Source of the DNA: Vermamoeba vermiformis
Taxonomy: Eukaryota > Tubulinea > Echinamoebida
NCBI GenBank assembly: GCA_045837725.1
Contig: JBEWZL010000239.1
Span: forward strand, 248,001 to 312,000
Direction of reading: 5' to 3'
Length of the DNA stretch: 64,000 nt
Shown: in pieces, positions 37,269-50,096 of the stretch
Numbering within the stretch: position 1 is the stretch's first letter
Layout of the letters: every line of letters starts with the position of its first letter
Notes under the pieces: model-generated
Database searches by the model: none
What the model was told of the DNA's origin: nothing
Seen by the model: the letters and a program-made list of their open reading frames with translations, nothing else
Translations under genes and position numbers: made by a program

Positions 37269-38021
37269 TCGTGTTAGGCTATATTATTCGGCAAGCAGAA
37301 GACAAGGAAATTAGGTGTTTTCTTGTTATTTTTGTGATCGTTTGGATCACAATTTGAAGCCGGAATAGTTGGCTCTGGATTACTCATTGTCAATTGCTTA
37401 GCAAGACCTGAATGCATAGTTAATTTTACAGACCAAGCTAAGTCTTAGGAGCGCAGTAAACTGGATACAAAAATGCGGATCCATAATTAATATGTGAAAA
37501 TGCTATTGAAAAGCAAACTTATAATAGAAATTTAAATATTAACTGGAGGGCGATCAAATTATTATTTAGATCTAATATTACGTCGCTTGTGTAATTAATT
37601 TACCTTTATATTGTCTGCTATGGAAGTGTTCAAACGTTAACTCGCAAGGTAAATAAATCTAAAATAATAAAGTCGCACAATATTGTTGGTGTTCATTGGT
37701 TAATTGATGTAAAAATAAATTTTGCCGCCATTTTGCTATTTATCACCACAGCCGACTACGAAACATACAAGCCAAGTGCTAACGTAAGTATTTATATTTA
37801 CTTCGAGTTGATATGTCCAGGATATTAATGGCAAGTCCCATCGGATCAAGGTAACAATAAGTTTGATCTCTTGTTCCAAGCCATTTAAGATAATAATATT
37901 TAATTTTTTCGAATTTAATGGGTGCAATTTGTTTGCAATGTTAGTATTATGCCTGTCACAAACGTCTTGGGACAATTTTCGTATTTTTATTATTCAGTTT
38001 GTGATCGTGTCGACACCTCAA
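37269..38021. other. Intergenic, divergent promoter region
   Basis: AT-rich spacer of 753 bp between the start of F-box copy B (minus) and the 7TM gene (plus). I see no coding exon with convincing signals, although a further upstream exon of the 7TM gene cannot be excluded. Confidence 0.45.
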
Positions 38022-41000
38022 ATGCGCTATTTAAATACGAGCGCGAGGTGCGTTATTATTTTTATATGTGTTTTAGCAGACTTACAGTCTACTGTCGGAG
38101 ATCCTTTGTTGATTCTTAATTTTACTTACAGAACGAAACAATTCGAGATCCTCGAGTTGACTATAACAAATAATATTATAACCTTAGAAGTTGACCAAGA
38201 TCTCTATCACAAAGTTCAATGCCCGATCGAGTTTTCAGAAGTGACCCAAACTCAATTCGTGCCGTGCTGCAATAAGTCCACAAACGCTACTGGTGCTTGC
38301 TATACGCCTATATATGCGGACGAGAAGTGTATTGACGAGAACCATGCAACATCAACCGGAATAATGCAAGCGGATGAGACATCCCTAAAAAGATATTCTT
38401 TCAAAGTTGCCAATTACCAAAGTTGCCACTCTATATCAATACTAGCCAAGGCTGTATCAGGTAATATTATATTAATTAACGTAAAGTTGGGTAACGCACC
38501 GAAATTATCAAGATCTAACTGATTGATCCGATTAGGACAAACTTTCCTCGGAATATCAATCCGGAATGAACGCGTGTATATGTCCGCCAATGACTTCTTG
38601 AGGGCAGAATACGGGTCCAATGGAATATCCCTTTGCTGCAGCAAGATCCGGGAAGTTAATCCGGGTTGGAGTGGCGAAATGCGCATTGGTTGGAAGCCGT
38701 TTATTACTACAAGATATGAATTCTCCGTAACGAGTAAGTGTATACCCATTTGATCTGTAGCAAACAGTATCTAACGTGATTCGGTTAAGCTGATCAACTT
38801 CTGCCAGTGTCAGAATATTACATGATTCGTGAGTATCGTTGATAATACCAATTAATTATATGGCATTAGCTAAATCACTGCTTAAGCGCCTGTTGACATC
38901 AGCTGTAACGGATTACATTTCACTCCCGATGATTGTCGCGAAAGATCCGGCTGCTTTCCAACTCCAGCAACAAATGACCCGTTGTTTTCGTTAATGAAGG
39001 CTATGGCGTACGTAAAGATCATATTAAAGCGGTAAATGAAGCCGAATCACATGGTAGACTAACGCATCTGGCTTAGGAATCTCGAAGTTATAGAGGCAAA
39101 TCCAAAACAATTTTCAGTGGGCATAATTATTCAAAGAGATCAGTTTTCTAACGCTAGAGTAAGTTGTGCGATTAAAGGAAGGTTCTAGATTACTTTTGGC
39201 TTGTAACTAATGACTCACATTTTAGACTTTCGTTAACAAATTTTGATATATGGCTAATCTAGTTATTATAGACATCTAGTGTTACGTTTCCATTCCCTCA
39301 AGCGCGATTTTCGGATTCAAGTTGCATATTCACATTTCCAACCCTGGCAAATAATCGATCTGAAATACTTGGCAATGCCGTAGGATTACCTAGTGAAAAC
39401 AAAATAGCATGCGATCCTATTCTTTATAACGAAACTCTTACTGGTGAGTTCAATGCTTATTTTTGTTATCAAGCTTAGTTAACGAGCCTTCAATAGAATT
39501 CAGAAGTCGGATCAATGCCCTCGGCCAGGCTAACCCACGAGTATATCAAGAAACGAACGAGATCTTCTTACAGGTATTTATATGATCCACGCATGGCCTG
39601 GCAAGCGTCTAATATGGGAATGTTTAGGCAGCTGTTTGGACAGCATCGGATGCGTGGGCGGCGTGCTCAGATTTGATTAGCAGACAGTTACTCGATACAG
39701 TCACGTCACAAGTCACACTTGAGAACACTAACGCGTGCTTGGAATCGAACGCATCCGAAGCTTACTTCAACGACCCTTGTTGCAATCCCAAGTACGTGCT
39801 TGATTATAGAAGCGATCATGTCTTAATAATATACTTCGTAGTTTACAACGTACTACATGCTGTGCTCTGCGAGACGTTACAGGAATGGTCAGCAGTTTTG
39901 AAATCAATTCGGATAACGTAGCAAATCAATGTCAGACTCCTCGTTGTGCCAAAGTGCGTTACACATATGCTCTGTGCTTACGATTTTAACGATTTACATT
40001 ACATAGAATTCATTATCTGACTTCATCTTGTTGTCCGATTCCACGGCAAACAGACGTACCGGTTGCGCTGTTCGAACAATTCAAGTACGTAACTCTCAAA
40101 GGCTTAAGTCAATAATAACTCTTCGTTAGGCCTTAGGCAGCGGTGTTAACGTCCTAGATGATATTACAGCTTGTGTTGCTGCCATTCGTCCTGCCATGTG
40201 CTTGTCAGAGTAAGTTGATAAGTAACTGAAATAGATTTTTGATTTACGGATCTGATCTTAACTATGAGTCGTTAGTGCCAAGTGTAAAGATATCAATGCT
40301 GCCTCAGTCTGTCTGCCGCAAGGTTGGTGTTCTGTCCCGTGTCAAAACAACGACCAATGCGCTACAAATGTTTGTGAACTTGTTCCGGGCAGTGTGAATG
40401 TCACTAGCTGTCGCATGTTGGACTTTACGGACATCGAGAACTTGACCTCTGAAATGATTATGAACGCTACTATTCGCGTATGTGAATGACCTAAATTCAA
40501 TGGATGTATAATAACCGGTATTTAGTGCCTTGAAATCTCCGTGGATCCCTTCTCACTTTTGTTCGTGAAGCAAAGTTTTGGACTGAACTGTAAGTACCTA
40601 TTTTAATGATTCATATCAATACTTATACTTCATATAGCGACCGTGACCCGCAATGAATTGATTGATGCTATGATCAATTACGGCTCTGTAGAGCAATGCT
40701 TTGGAATCAACAACGCATCGGTTGAAGAATGTGACAAAGCGATGACTTGTAACTGGGCTGTGTGCAACTCGCTTAACAACACGTTTTGTAACGCACAGAA
40801 TTGCACGGATCCGAACCTGCCAGACTATTTCTGTGGTGCTTGCCAGTCAGGATTTTGTGCTGAGGTACGTGTAACGAGATCGATTGACACAGTGTTAGAA
40901 CTAAGTTATGATGACAGGTGTCAAGTTTTGGACATTGCGAGTACAATGCAACGACTAGCGAAGAATGCACAGCAGCTGGAGGGTCGTATAATGGCTTGTC

Positions 41001-43962
41001 CTTTGCGATTGTTGCCACGAAGTGCTTTGTTCCGAACGTAGTTGATAGTCCTTCTTGTTACCCGCCTCAATTTTGCTCGAGTGTAAGTGACGCAACGATC
41101 ACGTCTTTCGGATTATCATTTAATCGTTGTACTAGGACTCGTCTTGTGGTTCCAAATGTTACGCCCCTGCATTTGGCTTTGATAATTGTACGGTGACTGA
41201 TGCAGGATTGCCTTTAACTTGGACTTCGTGGACTATCGGCAACACTTCTTATGGTCTATGTACGACTATGCAGCCTGCAACTTGCTTCTCGGATTGCGTT
41301 AATGCAGATCCACAACTTCGCTGGTGGTAAGCCCATAGTGTTCGAAAATCGATGGTAATCGGTTGGACTAGGCCTGGTACCCAATGGATAGACAACTTCC
41401 TCAGCGAGCAATCGGAGTGTGAAATGCTTGGCCTGTGCGGAGAAACTCCGAGCGCGAAATTTCTGTGCGACAGCCAGTTCACGTGCTCAGATGGTAATTC
41501 AACGAACAAAGATGATTGTGAGTCGCAAGGCATGTGCGACGACTTCTCGGGTTGTCTCTTTCCGTTGGACCCCGTTGACCTTAGCTGTCCTTTGGACTTC
41601 ACTTGGACCCCGATAGGATGCAATAGCAGAAACATTGGAGACCCAGCGGCTTGTGCAACTGCAGGAGGGTAAGACCTACTCCATTTCAGTATATCGTTAG
41701 CTAATTTTATCATGCAGCAAATGGATTTCAACGGCGAAGAACAGAGAGGAGTGCGAGTCAAAAGCGGTGATCTGTCGAGAACCCAAGCTGTCAGTCATTC
41801 TCTATTTATTCCCTACACCACACACGAACATGCCGCCAGAGTACTCGCTGAAGAATTACTCGGAGTGCATTGCCTGCGGAGGCACGCCGTTCTCATACTT
41901 CTCGTGGACCGGCGGTCAATGGCGTCCCAAACTGTTCCGACCTTTTGAATGGCACAAACGAGAATTTATTCGCAGCAATTTGTTAGTTAGATTACCAGAC
42001 GAACATGTTTTTACGGTTCCGATTACTTCTGGTATTGCTCGAAGATACGCGAAAGCTCTCGAATCAGATCTGTACTGTCGGTGAGTCATCCACTTTGCAG
42101 TACTTTTTTGTTCTTTCTGTAACATATTCCCCAACAGTTATGGTCAGTTTACGTCGTCAGTGTCGAGCTTAGTCTGTGATTGTGCTGGTACAGATGGTGA
42201 TTGCTTCTCAGCCGTGTCATCGTCGGTCGTAGGCATCGGTCTCGCGTGCTCGTACATTGCAAATAACATCACGTCAGCTGTTGCCACGGTTATTGTTGGA
42301 AGTAACATTGAAGTGACGGGCAATGACTGTCTTAACATTCGAATCAACGTTGTTCCAATGTCCCAGTTTGCGGCTAAAGAAATTTCAGTTCTGAGTGGGA
42401 CCGCTGTATCTGCCATCAAATCTCAGCAGCGTCGATCCGTAAGAACCTTATTACTGCCTCTAAGTTACAGTAGTACTCACTCTTTATACTACTTTAGGTT
42501 CTGTTTATTCGTAACAATGAAGGCATTGTTGTGGGACAGGTCATAAATGACGGTGTCAAAATCGATCGAGACGACCTAAATTACACTGGCTCGCTTCAAA
42601 TTTGCATCACTTTTCCACAGGCAAGTCTTAGTAGCATTATACAAACGCCAAACCTAACCATAACAATAGGAGTTTGCCGCGGACTTACAACTGTCCGAGT
42701 ACCGTTGGGCAGTGCCAAGCGATGACTTCACTAGCTTCACTTTGCTCGACACGCCAACGCAGCTCGGTGAAATTTCGTGCTTTGATTTCGTGAACGTGAG
42801 TCAAATCTATTTCCCAGTAGGCCTGCAAGCGAACTGGCAATCAGCAACATTTGTCTCGACGTGGTTCCCAGGTGAAATTTTCTTCTTAGTGATGGGCATG
42901 GTGTGGTACTTTGCTATTCTCGTCTTCACCGGCTACCACTTCATGTTGCACGTGTTACTGCACGCGCCTGGAGCACAATTTTTCACACTTTCTACGACAG
43001 CTCTGTTCATCTCCTTAATCTTCTTAATCAGTCCGTATCATTTACTTGTAACGTATTATTGACATCGTGTTTGACAGATCGATTCATCTACATGATTCTC
43101 ATCTTGAGCGGAGTAATGGATCAAAATCCACTCGTAGACGTAGTCTTCTCGTCATTCCCTGCCCTATTGTTCTACGTCATTTATTCCATCATTGTGATAC
43201 GATGGTAAACACTCGTTGTGAAAGTTGATATGTACTTACTAATACCTGGATCAGGGCGGAGATCTATCACTTCACTATGACAGCTGGGGCCAGGCAAGGC
43301 ATTACAAAGCTTCGCCCAGCCATTATCGGCCTCATCGTAGCCTTGTTCGTGACATTCGTGTTCTTGCTTCTGATGTACTTCCTGATATCAGACTTTAATC
43401 CTCGCGTGTTCAACTGTGCGACACCTGATAGAGTGTTGATGGGTCTGACTGAACGAGACATCGTGTCTATCTCGTACAAAGCATTCTTTGCAGCCGTTTC
43501 AGGCGTGTTGTCAGCGCTATTTGTGATCTATGGCGCGAGGTTAGTAACATCGGAGAATTATCGGAGTAATGTTTCTGACGATCTACTAGGGTCCTATTGT
43601 TAATGAGCAAAGCCACGAGGAACGCTACAAAATCACGTGACAAGAAAAAGGCGCGTGAAAAGGCATTCAAGAAGTTGATGGCAGTCTCGGGCGTGTGCAT
43701 GATAGCGTTGCTAGCTCAAGCTATATTCTTATTATGGAGCTCTGTAGCATCACCTACTCAAGACGAAGGCCGATTTTACGGTGTTTTAACGTTTATTTAT
43801 TTGACCGAAATTCCACCGGCGATCATCTTCGTTATCATGTTTAAGAAGGCTTCGTACTTTATCAAAGGCGATAGAAATACATTAACTGCTAAAGGTGCGA
43901 CAACTGCATCGGATAATCGAGAGAGTGTAGCGGATGAAGTCCCTATGAAGCCCGTGGATTAG
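38022..43962 (+). CDS. Large Cys-rich ectodomain protein with C-terminal TOM1/THH1-like 7TM module
   Basis: More than 20 exons, estimated at about 1,500 residues. The start at 38022 gives a signal peptide (MRYLNTSARCVIIFICVLADL). Exons up to about 42.8 kb encode a long extracellular region full of Cys and N-glycosylation sites, with short Cys-rich blocks (VEECDKAMTCNWAVC, CPIPRQTD, CCNPN). From about 42.85 kb the protein turns into seven membrane spans: FFLVMGMVWYFAILVF, TALFISLIFLI, SFPALLFYVIYSIIVI, IIGLIVALFVTFVFLLL, FFAAVSGVLSALFVIYGA, GVCMIALLAQAIFLLW and LTFIYLTEIPPAIIFVIM. WAEIYHF right after the third span is a hallmark of the THH1/TOM1/TOM3 family. A receptor role is inferred from topology. 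Some ectodomain exon junctions remain uncertain. Confidence 0.8.
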
Positions 43963-44017
43963 ATCCAAAATAAAATGTATTATTAGCTTCTAAAGAATGA
44001 ACGAGGAACTATTTTTA

Positions 44018-45166
44018 TTAAATTAATATAGATAATGCAGTAGTTAGAACCAAGCCAACAGAAGCGACAACGTGAACTGTTGCGGATGTAGTAGGAGCTT
44101 CTTGTTGAATGGGTGTTACTGGAGGGGTCGGTGGTACGAATTCCAAGACATTCACAGCAGCAGTCACTTGATCGTCATCAAATCCACCAGCAATCACAAC
44201 GTATTTGTCCTCAACTACAGTGAGCGCGGATGCGTTCGCGGAGATTATGAAATTTCGAACATCCCAGGTGGTAGATGTAGTACTAAACAAGTACTGTTGG
44301 TCAGTTTGATGCAAAAATATATAACCTTGCAAGGGAACAACGGAGGGTAGTTCGGGAGCTGCAGTTGGGTACAGCGCGATAGACCAGAGACCATCTTGGG
44401 TATTGTAGATATATAGTGTATCAAGAGAGGAAAAATACACGTTACTATCAATTGAAAAACCAGGGCCAAATGCTTCACCACGGACATTTACGCCGGATGG
44501 TAACGAGGAGAGACCTTGGATCAGAGTTGAACTTGTTGTATTGTAGCCAATAAATCGAGGTGGATCATCGTATTGAAAGACGTAAACGATCGATTCGAAA
44601 GATGCAAGAGAGCCTGGCTGAATTTTTGGAAATGTGTCCGCAAAATCTTTTGTGATCCAAGCACTTCCAGCTGCGGGGTTGTATACAGCAAAACCAGTTC
44701 CGTTGAAGAAAACTGCATGATTGCCGGCCGTGGTAGCCGTTACCATGGAGTTATAAAAAGGATCTGGGAACTGGGTGCTCTTCCATTGCATTGATTCGAC
44801 ATCCAAAACTTCGACGACATTGACAGGAGAAGCGGAAGTCTCGTTTCTATCGAATCCTCCAGCAAAAATTGCATATGAGCCAATAGAAAGTGCAAGCATA
44901 TTGTATCGAGCGGTAGGCAGGGTGTGTTGAGAAATATTTCGTGTTGACACATCCAACAAATCTACAACGTCTGAAGCAGTGCCATTTTCTGTTAATCCTC
45001 CGGCTATTATTGCGTAATTTTTAGTGCCAACGGCAGCTGCATTAGTACGCGGGACTGACAGAGCCATTTCTTTCCAGCGTTGTAGATCTGGCGAGTTACG
45101 ACTGGGCTGTTGCGCCAGAATTACTCCGACTAAGCACAGCGAAATAAATAAACTGATAGATTGCAT
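44018..45166 (-). CDS. Secreted or GPI-anchored kelch-repeat protein
   Basis: A single uninterrupted frame of 382 aa, the only large gene here without an intron. The signal peptide is MQSISLFISLCLVGVILAQ. Kelch blades with the typical pattern (AIIAGGLTENGTASDVVDLLDV, AIFAGGFDRNE...VVEVLDVESMQW, VVIAGGFDDDQVTAAVNVLEF) are spread along the chain, with several N-glycosylation sites. The C-terminus is a Pro/Thr linker plus a hydrophobic tail (VVASVGLVLTTALSILI) with no charged residues after it, as expected for a GPI-attachment signal. It is likely a cell-surface beta-propeller. Its stop lies 55 bp from that of the convergent 7TM gene. Confidence 0.88.
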   Translation of the reverse strand: MQSISLFISLCLVGVILAQQPSRNSPDLQRWKEMALSVPRTNAAAVGTKNYAIIAGGLTENGTASDVVDLLDVSTRNISQHTLPTARYNMLALSIGSYAIFAGGFDRNETSASPVNVVEVLDVESMQWKSTQFPDPFYNSMVTATTAGNHAVFFNGTGFAVYNPAAGSAWITKDFADTFPKIQPGSLASFESIVYVFQYDDPPRFIGYNTTSSTLIQGLSSLPSGVNVRGEAFGPGFSIDSNVYFSSLDTLYIYNTQDGLWSIALYPTAAPELPSVVPLQGYIFLHQTDQQYLFSTTSTTWDVRNFIISANASALTVVEDKYVVIAGGFDDDQVTAAVNVLEFVPPTPPVTPIQQEAPTTSATVHVVASVGLVLTTALSILI

Positions 45167-45419
45167 CTGTCTTTGCTTGTTACAAGAGAAAAGAATAATG
45201 ACATGCGACAGAAAAAATCTGTTTGTGTTGTCTCGTTGGATCTCGAAGGAAATTTCCCCAGCTCAAGCGAAATTCATTGCTTAACATCTAAACAGTAACC
45301 ATACCATCATGAGGATATAGATCGGGAATATCTGCGGCTATTGAGCCAGAAAATTCTTTCCGGCGAATTATTTTTTATTCCGCACGCAAATAATCTGTAA
45401 AATTAATGTGCCACGACGA

Positions 45420-47260
45420 ATGAACAACACAATAGAATATGAATTTAGTTGGACCGCGGCGAAAGAAGGTGCTGCATGCGATGCGTGTCACAAACGCAAG
45501 ATGCGCTGCGACAAAAACAAGCCTCAATGCTTAGAATGCATAAAACGAAATGTCCCATGTAATTATGGCGAAAGATTACGACGAGGTCCAAAAGTCAAAA
45601 AGCCTCGAGCACCGATGAAAGTATCAGAACGGACTGTGGAGAAAATTAATAATCAGCTTCAATCGGTTCAATTTGAATTAGAATTTAACAAAAAAATAGC
45701 AGAATTATGGAGGATTGCTACATATAATTCTGGTAATAATGAGAGCCAAGCGGAGTTTATTAAACGGATTCGACCAAAGTTTAATCCAGAAACTGAAGAA
45801 TTTATTCGATCACCAAGCGTAGTTCAGTATTTAATGATAGATATTGGATCTACCTTTCGAATAGCATTTTCTACACCCGATTTTGCCTCGAACATGGATT
45901 TTGCACTGAAGATCTGGCAAGCAATTATCGATGTCAGCCTTGGAGACTTCTTATCAATGATCGGAACATTTCAAACAGATTTATTATTAACAATACAAGA
46001 GCACATCATCATCTTCTTATTGAGTAAGAATACCTGAAAATTAATTTTAATTTGGATCCGACGCTTAACCCTATTTTAAATCAGGTCTTCAACTATTGAA
46101 ATACACGGATATAGCCAGTTATGTTTCAAGAATTGTCTTTTATATTTTTGACACTGTCATGTACGCGCGAGACGATTGCTGGAATTCAACGGAGTTAATG
46201 TCAAAATTACTGCGGACTCAAATTAGCATGGCGAGCTATTACAAAATGACCAAAAATATTGATGCATTGCGAGCTAATGCTCTAACAACTTTTGAAATGT
46301 TCAACCAGTTCAAAGATAAGCTCGAATTGGATAAAGACATTCAAACGAGGTGAGTTATAAATACTTACATATATTCTAAGAATTATAAGATTTAATTTCG
46401 ATCTTGAGATCCGAGTGAAGATGTCAAAAAGTTAGCAAAATTTCTCAATTTAGTAATCGTTAATCTTGCAGGATTTGTTGTCGTATGATAATGGGCTGCA
46501 AGACCGAAACTGATCGTAAAAATTACATAAATGCGATCAAGGCATTCAACGCAGCAAATGTAAGTAGTCACGTGGGAACACCGACCGCAAGATCCGATTT
46601 AACTTTTCATCTTTATCAGCTCCCTGCTAATCTATTGTATATGGCCAATATATCGATATCAATACAGTCATTAGTTAGTAGGCAAATAGACCTCGAGTAA
46701 GTAAATTGTTTATTGATCTGGATCTTCGCAAGGCACTAACTTGAGCTCGTTAGTGACGCGAACAATGCGATTCAAAAGGCCGACTATTTCGCGAGATCAT
46801 ATATACTCCAGACCCACTACAATAATCGCGGTCCTATTGAATGTTTCTACGATGCGTGGACTGGCGTCATTCACTCTGAGATTGCTATTCGCTTAGGCGA
46901 CATTGAACTTTCAAGGCGGAAAATTGGAAGAATGTTGGACTTGTATTCTCGCATGACACCTTCGCTACAAAAGCTATTAGTATCAAACGTGGAGGTAAGA
47001 ATAATCGAGATTGAACATCCGCATCTGCAACTAAACCGAACCATTTTTTATTGTAGTTCTTCGCATATACTATGCAAAACAATGCCTTATTGATCCAAGA
47101 TTATTTGCCATTGCTGACGAAATCTGGCGTGACGATGACAAAATCTTTACCACCAACGAACACCCCTCGCTTGTACAATTGGGCTAACAGTGACGACAGC
47201 AGCAATAACACTAATGAAGATAGCTCGCCATCTACGAGTGAAGGCCTCATGGCCCATTAA
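45420..47260 (+). CDS. Zn(2)-Cys(6) binuclear cluster transcription factor
   Basis: Five exons (45420-46023, 46085-46349, 46472-46696, 46754-46994, 47057-47260) join to 1539 nt, 512 aa. The cluster near residues 20-47 is CDACHKRKMRC...CLECIKRNVPC, with spacing C-x2-C-x6-C-x6-C-x2-C-x6-C and the basic loop of Gal4-type DNA-binding domains. A basic linker (RRGPKVKKPRAP) follows. The rest is helical, as in fungal regulatory domains, but with no motif I can name. The C-terminus is Ser/Asn/Asp-rich. I chose the ATG at 45420. The class is large in fungi and also found in amoebozoans. Its stop codon overlaps the stop of the next, convergent gene. Confidence 0.9.
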
Positions 47261-48867
47261 GAAATGATGTGCGGGTAATAAACCGTTGCAAAGAACGCAA
47301 AAGTTGATACTGCCATTGCTGCCAATATAGTAATTCCATTCCAATTGAAAACTACGCGCAAATTGTTCTGATCGTTGTCAACGAACAATCTGCCAACAAA
47401 GTACAAATAGAAGTTCATGAAAATAATTCCCGCGCTTATCGAATTGGCCTTAAAAGCACTCCAAAATACGTCTGGGCTGTTATTGTGAACATTAAGAAAT
47501 CGTGGCCAATTGTTCGAAAATCCAAGGAGACCCAAAAGTACCAAATTTGTTATCCTTCTTTGAGTCGTCGATAATCTCGCTAACTGAGAATATTTTTCCG
47601 CTAATTTGTAGTATCCAATAGCCGTTAAGAACAACCCTTGAAAATTGAAATAATGAAGGCTGCTTGGGTAATACTTGTACGGCAAATATAAGTTCTGTAT
47701 GCCGTAGAACACCGCTGCCGCTATAATCAAAATATCTTTTTGATCGGTGATGGCAATGCTTGAAAATACGAACGACAGCAGATACGACAGTCCGCCAAAA
47801 ATGTACTTGAAACTCCATGTCGAATGCAGTACATCGTGTAATAAGCACGGAACCAAGTGCAATACGAACCATGGGATTATAGTCTCGTTTGTAGGAACGA
47901 TTTTTGCTATAAAAGGAATGTTAGATCTGGATCCGCTGGTCAATATAATTATCCGTACCCAAAAAATCAACCGGCGCGTATTTTCGGAACTCAAGTAATT
48001 CTGAGAATTGAATCGGATTGTTGCCTCTACCAGCGCACCACTCCTTTAACTCGAAAATGATTTGATAAGGCTGGTGAATTGACGTGATTTTCCATTCAAA
48101 TCTTGGCGGCACATTTCTGAACGCGTAATTTCCGTTAACTTGGTCTTCATACTGTGAAAAGACAAAAGGTTTGTGCAAGACTGGAAAAGCAGTTGTTTTG
48201 ACTAAATATCTACGAGGATAAATGTCAGTACAAAAAAATTCCTAAAAAGGAAATTGCTGATTTAAGATCTTACTTGTTTGCGACAGCGTCGGGTAGAGTC
48301 GGAATGTATGTTAATGCACCGGGCGCGAGTTCTAATAACAACTTGTTTCGCCCTTCAGCAAGAGCAAAGTCCTTGATCTGGTCTTCAGCGGATCTCTCCG
48401 TCTATCGATCGGAACAATTCAAGAGTTAGTTGTAAAACTGCGTACATATTGCCTTGAGGCGTACTTACCAATGTTAGCCAACTCTCTGGCTTTTCGAACT
48501 GCGCTCTGCATTGGGGGTGGATAGCGGCAATAATTGAAATAAAATCCTCTCTAAAAGTTTTATTAAATTAATATAAGCATCAATATACTATCGTATAACG
48601 TACCTGATCTTCTGTCGCTTTCGCTTCACCTCCTCATACCGCTAAAAAATTAAAAGTAAATTTCAGAAATTATGTAGACTTGCAGTGTTGGTAGTAGAAG
48701 TTGTATTTATCGCGTTTCATTATAGTATCAATTTAAATTACCTGCAGAAATTCCTGCTGTTGTTGTGCATTTCTTCCGTAGCGCAAGTGGCGATAGAGTC
48801 GGCGTAATTTTTGTGCCCCGACCAATCCTGCACATGTGTATAGTAAAGTACTCGTCCACGAGCCCAT
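47257..48867 (-). CDS. Polytopic membrane protein, paralogue of 52045-53780 without an F-box
   Basis: Six exons (48867-48742, 48641-48604, 48550-48469, 48401-48274, 48209-47959, 47906-47257) join to 1275 nt, 424 aa. An N-terminal hydrophobic segment (MGSWTSTLLYTCAGLVGA) is followed by a basic, coiled segment and a soluble stretch (FELKEWCAGRGNNPIQFSEL). About six membrane spans follow (for example PWFVLHLVPCLLHDVLHS, SYLLSFVFSSIAI, ILIIAAAVFYGI, ISAGIIFMNFYLYFVG). Intron phases 0,2,0,2,1 are the same as in the gene at 52045-53780, and exons 4-6 are clearly homologous (KYLVKTTAF versus DYLVKAIGI). Exon 2 has only 38 nt here. I do not recognise the membrane domain. Confidence 0.85.
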
Positions 48868-49098
48868 TGGTTACTCTTATCTGGTTATTCTGAGTGTTCG
48901 TTACGTCTTCGTAATGAAATTGAATTAAAATCTCCTCGTGAGATTTTGAAGACCATAATGCAGTGCAATTTTTGTCCTTTCTTTAATATATATATATTGT
49001 ATCACGTGCCATATACTTAGATGCACTACAGTTAAAGTGGATCGACTTGATAGTTGGGAGCCCGATCCACTTTACTTCGGCACAATCAAGTTGACAAT

Positions 49099-50018
49099 AT
49101 GGCTGACGATTACTCAAACTTCAGCATCCTGTATGATTATTATATCGAGGGCGCAGAATACTGGTTGATTTCAGGTTAGTAATCTGGAAATCAAATAAAT
49201 TGTATCTTAATTTAATCTCCATTTTACCTCTAAAATTATCCTTACCACTACTAGCTTTCAATATCGTATTGAGTTATCGTGGCGGCATCGTTATTATTTT
49301 CTGATTTTTTTGAGCAGATCTTGGCGATTTAGTGCGCAATAGAGAACCACTAAAGAAGCTTTTAACAGCGTTAGCAGTCAGTACTCATGTAAAATACATA
49401 GAAATTCGTTTGAGTACGTAAAAGCAGATTGTAGTTCCCCTTGTTATTGTGTTAACTTTGTCGATCAGATTTGCTAAACTCCGACGAAGTTGCTTTACTT
49501 GCCAATAGTTTAGAAAAGAACACTAGTGTCACTGCGTTATATATAAGGTCTTTTACTCGTATGTTATCCAATTCAATGGTTGAATCTACTAACGGACCAA
49601 CCAGCTAACGAGGAGGAAATAGAACAATCACAGAAGGCATTTGAAAGGCTATTTATTGCACTATTATCTCGTATAATAAGTTTAGAAACATTAATACTCT
49701 ACGGTAAGCTTTACAACCGAGATCTAACTCCGGATCTGAACTTTGCCATTTTTAGCTTCAAGCCTTGACTTGGAATGTGCTAAAGAAAATTGTATCGAAG
49801 TTATTAGAAATAATACAAAGTTAAAGCGATTTGATCTCAATCTCCAAATTGGCGAAGAAGGAGTGATAAAGCTGATCGAGCAGATCGGCGAAAGCTGCCA
49901 TAATTTGACCTATTTGAGCATCGATAGTGATGTCGGACCTAATGTGTCGTTTGCCTTGGCTAAAATTACCGGAAAATCACGAACTCTTAAAACGGTGACC
50001 TTTACTTGTCCGTATTGA
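49099..50018 (+). CDS. Leucine-rich-repeat-like protein
   Basis: Five exons starting MADDYSNFSILYDYY at 49099 and ending at 50018, about 200 aa. The sequence has ribonuclease-inhibitor-like repeats: VKYIEIRLN, DEVALLANSLEKNTSVTALYI, LETLILY, IEVIRNNTKLKRFDLNLQIG and LTYLSIDSDVG. The intron after exon 3 has a textbook TACTAAC branch sequence (near 49590) and donor GTATGT. The repeat number is small, so it may be a scaffold or partner protein rather than a full solenoid receptor. It lies 78 bp upstream of an F-box-like gene on the same strand; a shared pathway is possible but not shown. Confidence 0.7.
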
Positions 50019-50096
50019 TTTCTTCAGTACAAAAATATTTTCTCGGTATTATTCGATTAACTCCTCATAATTACAATTTATAATTTATTTATTATT

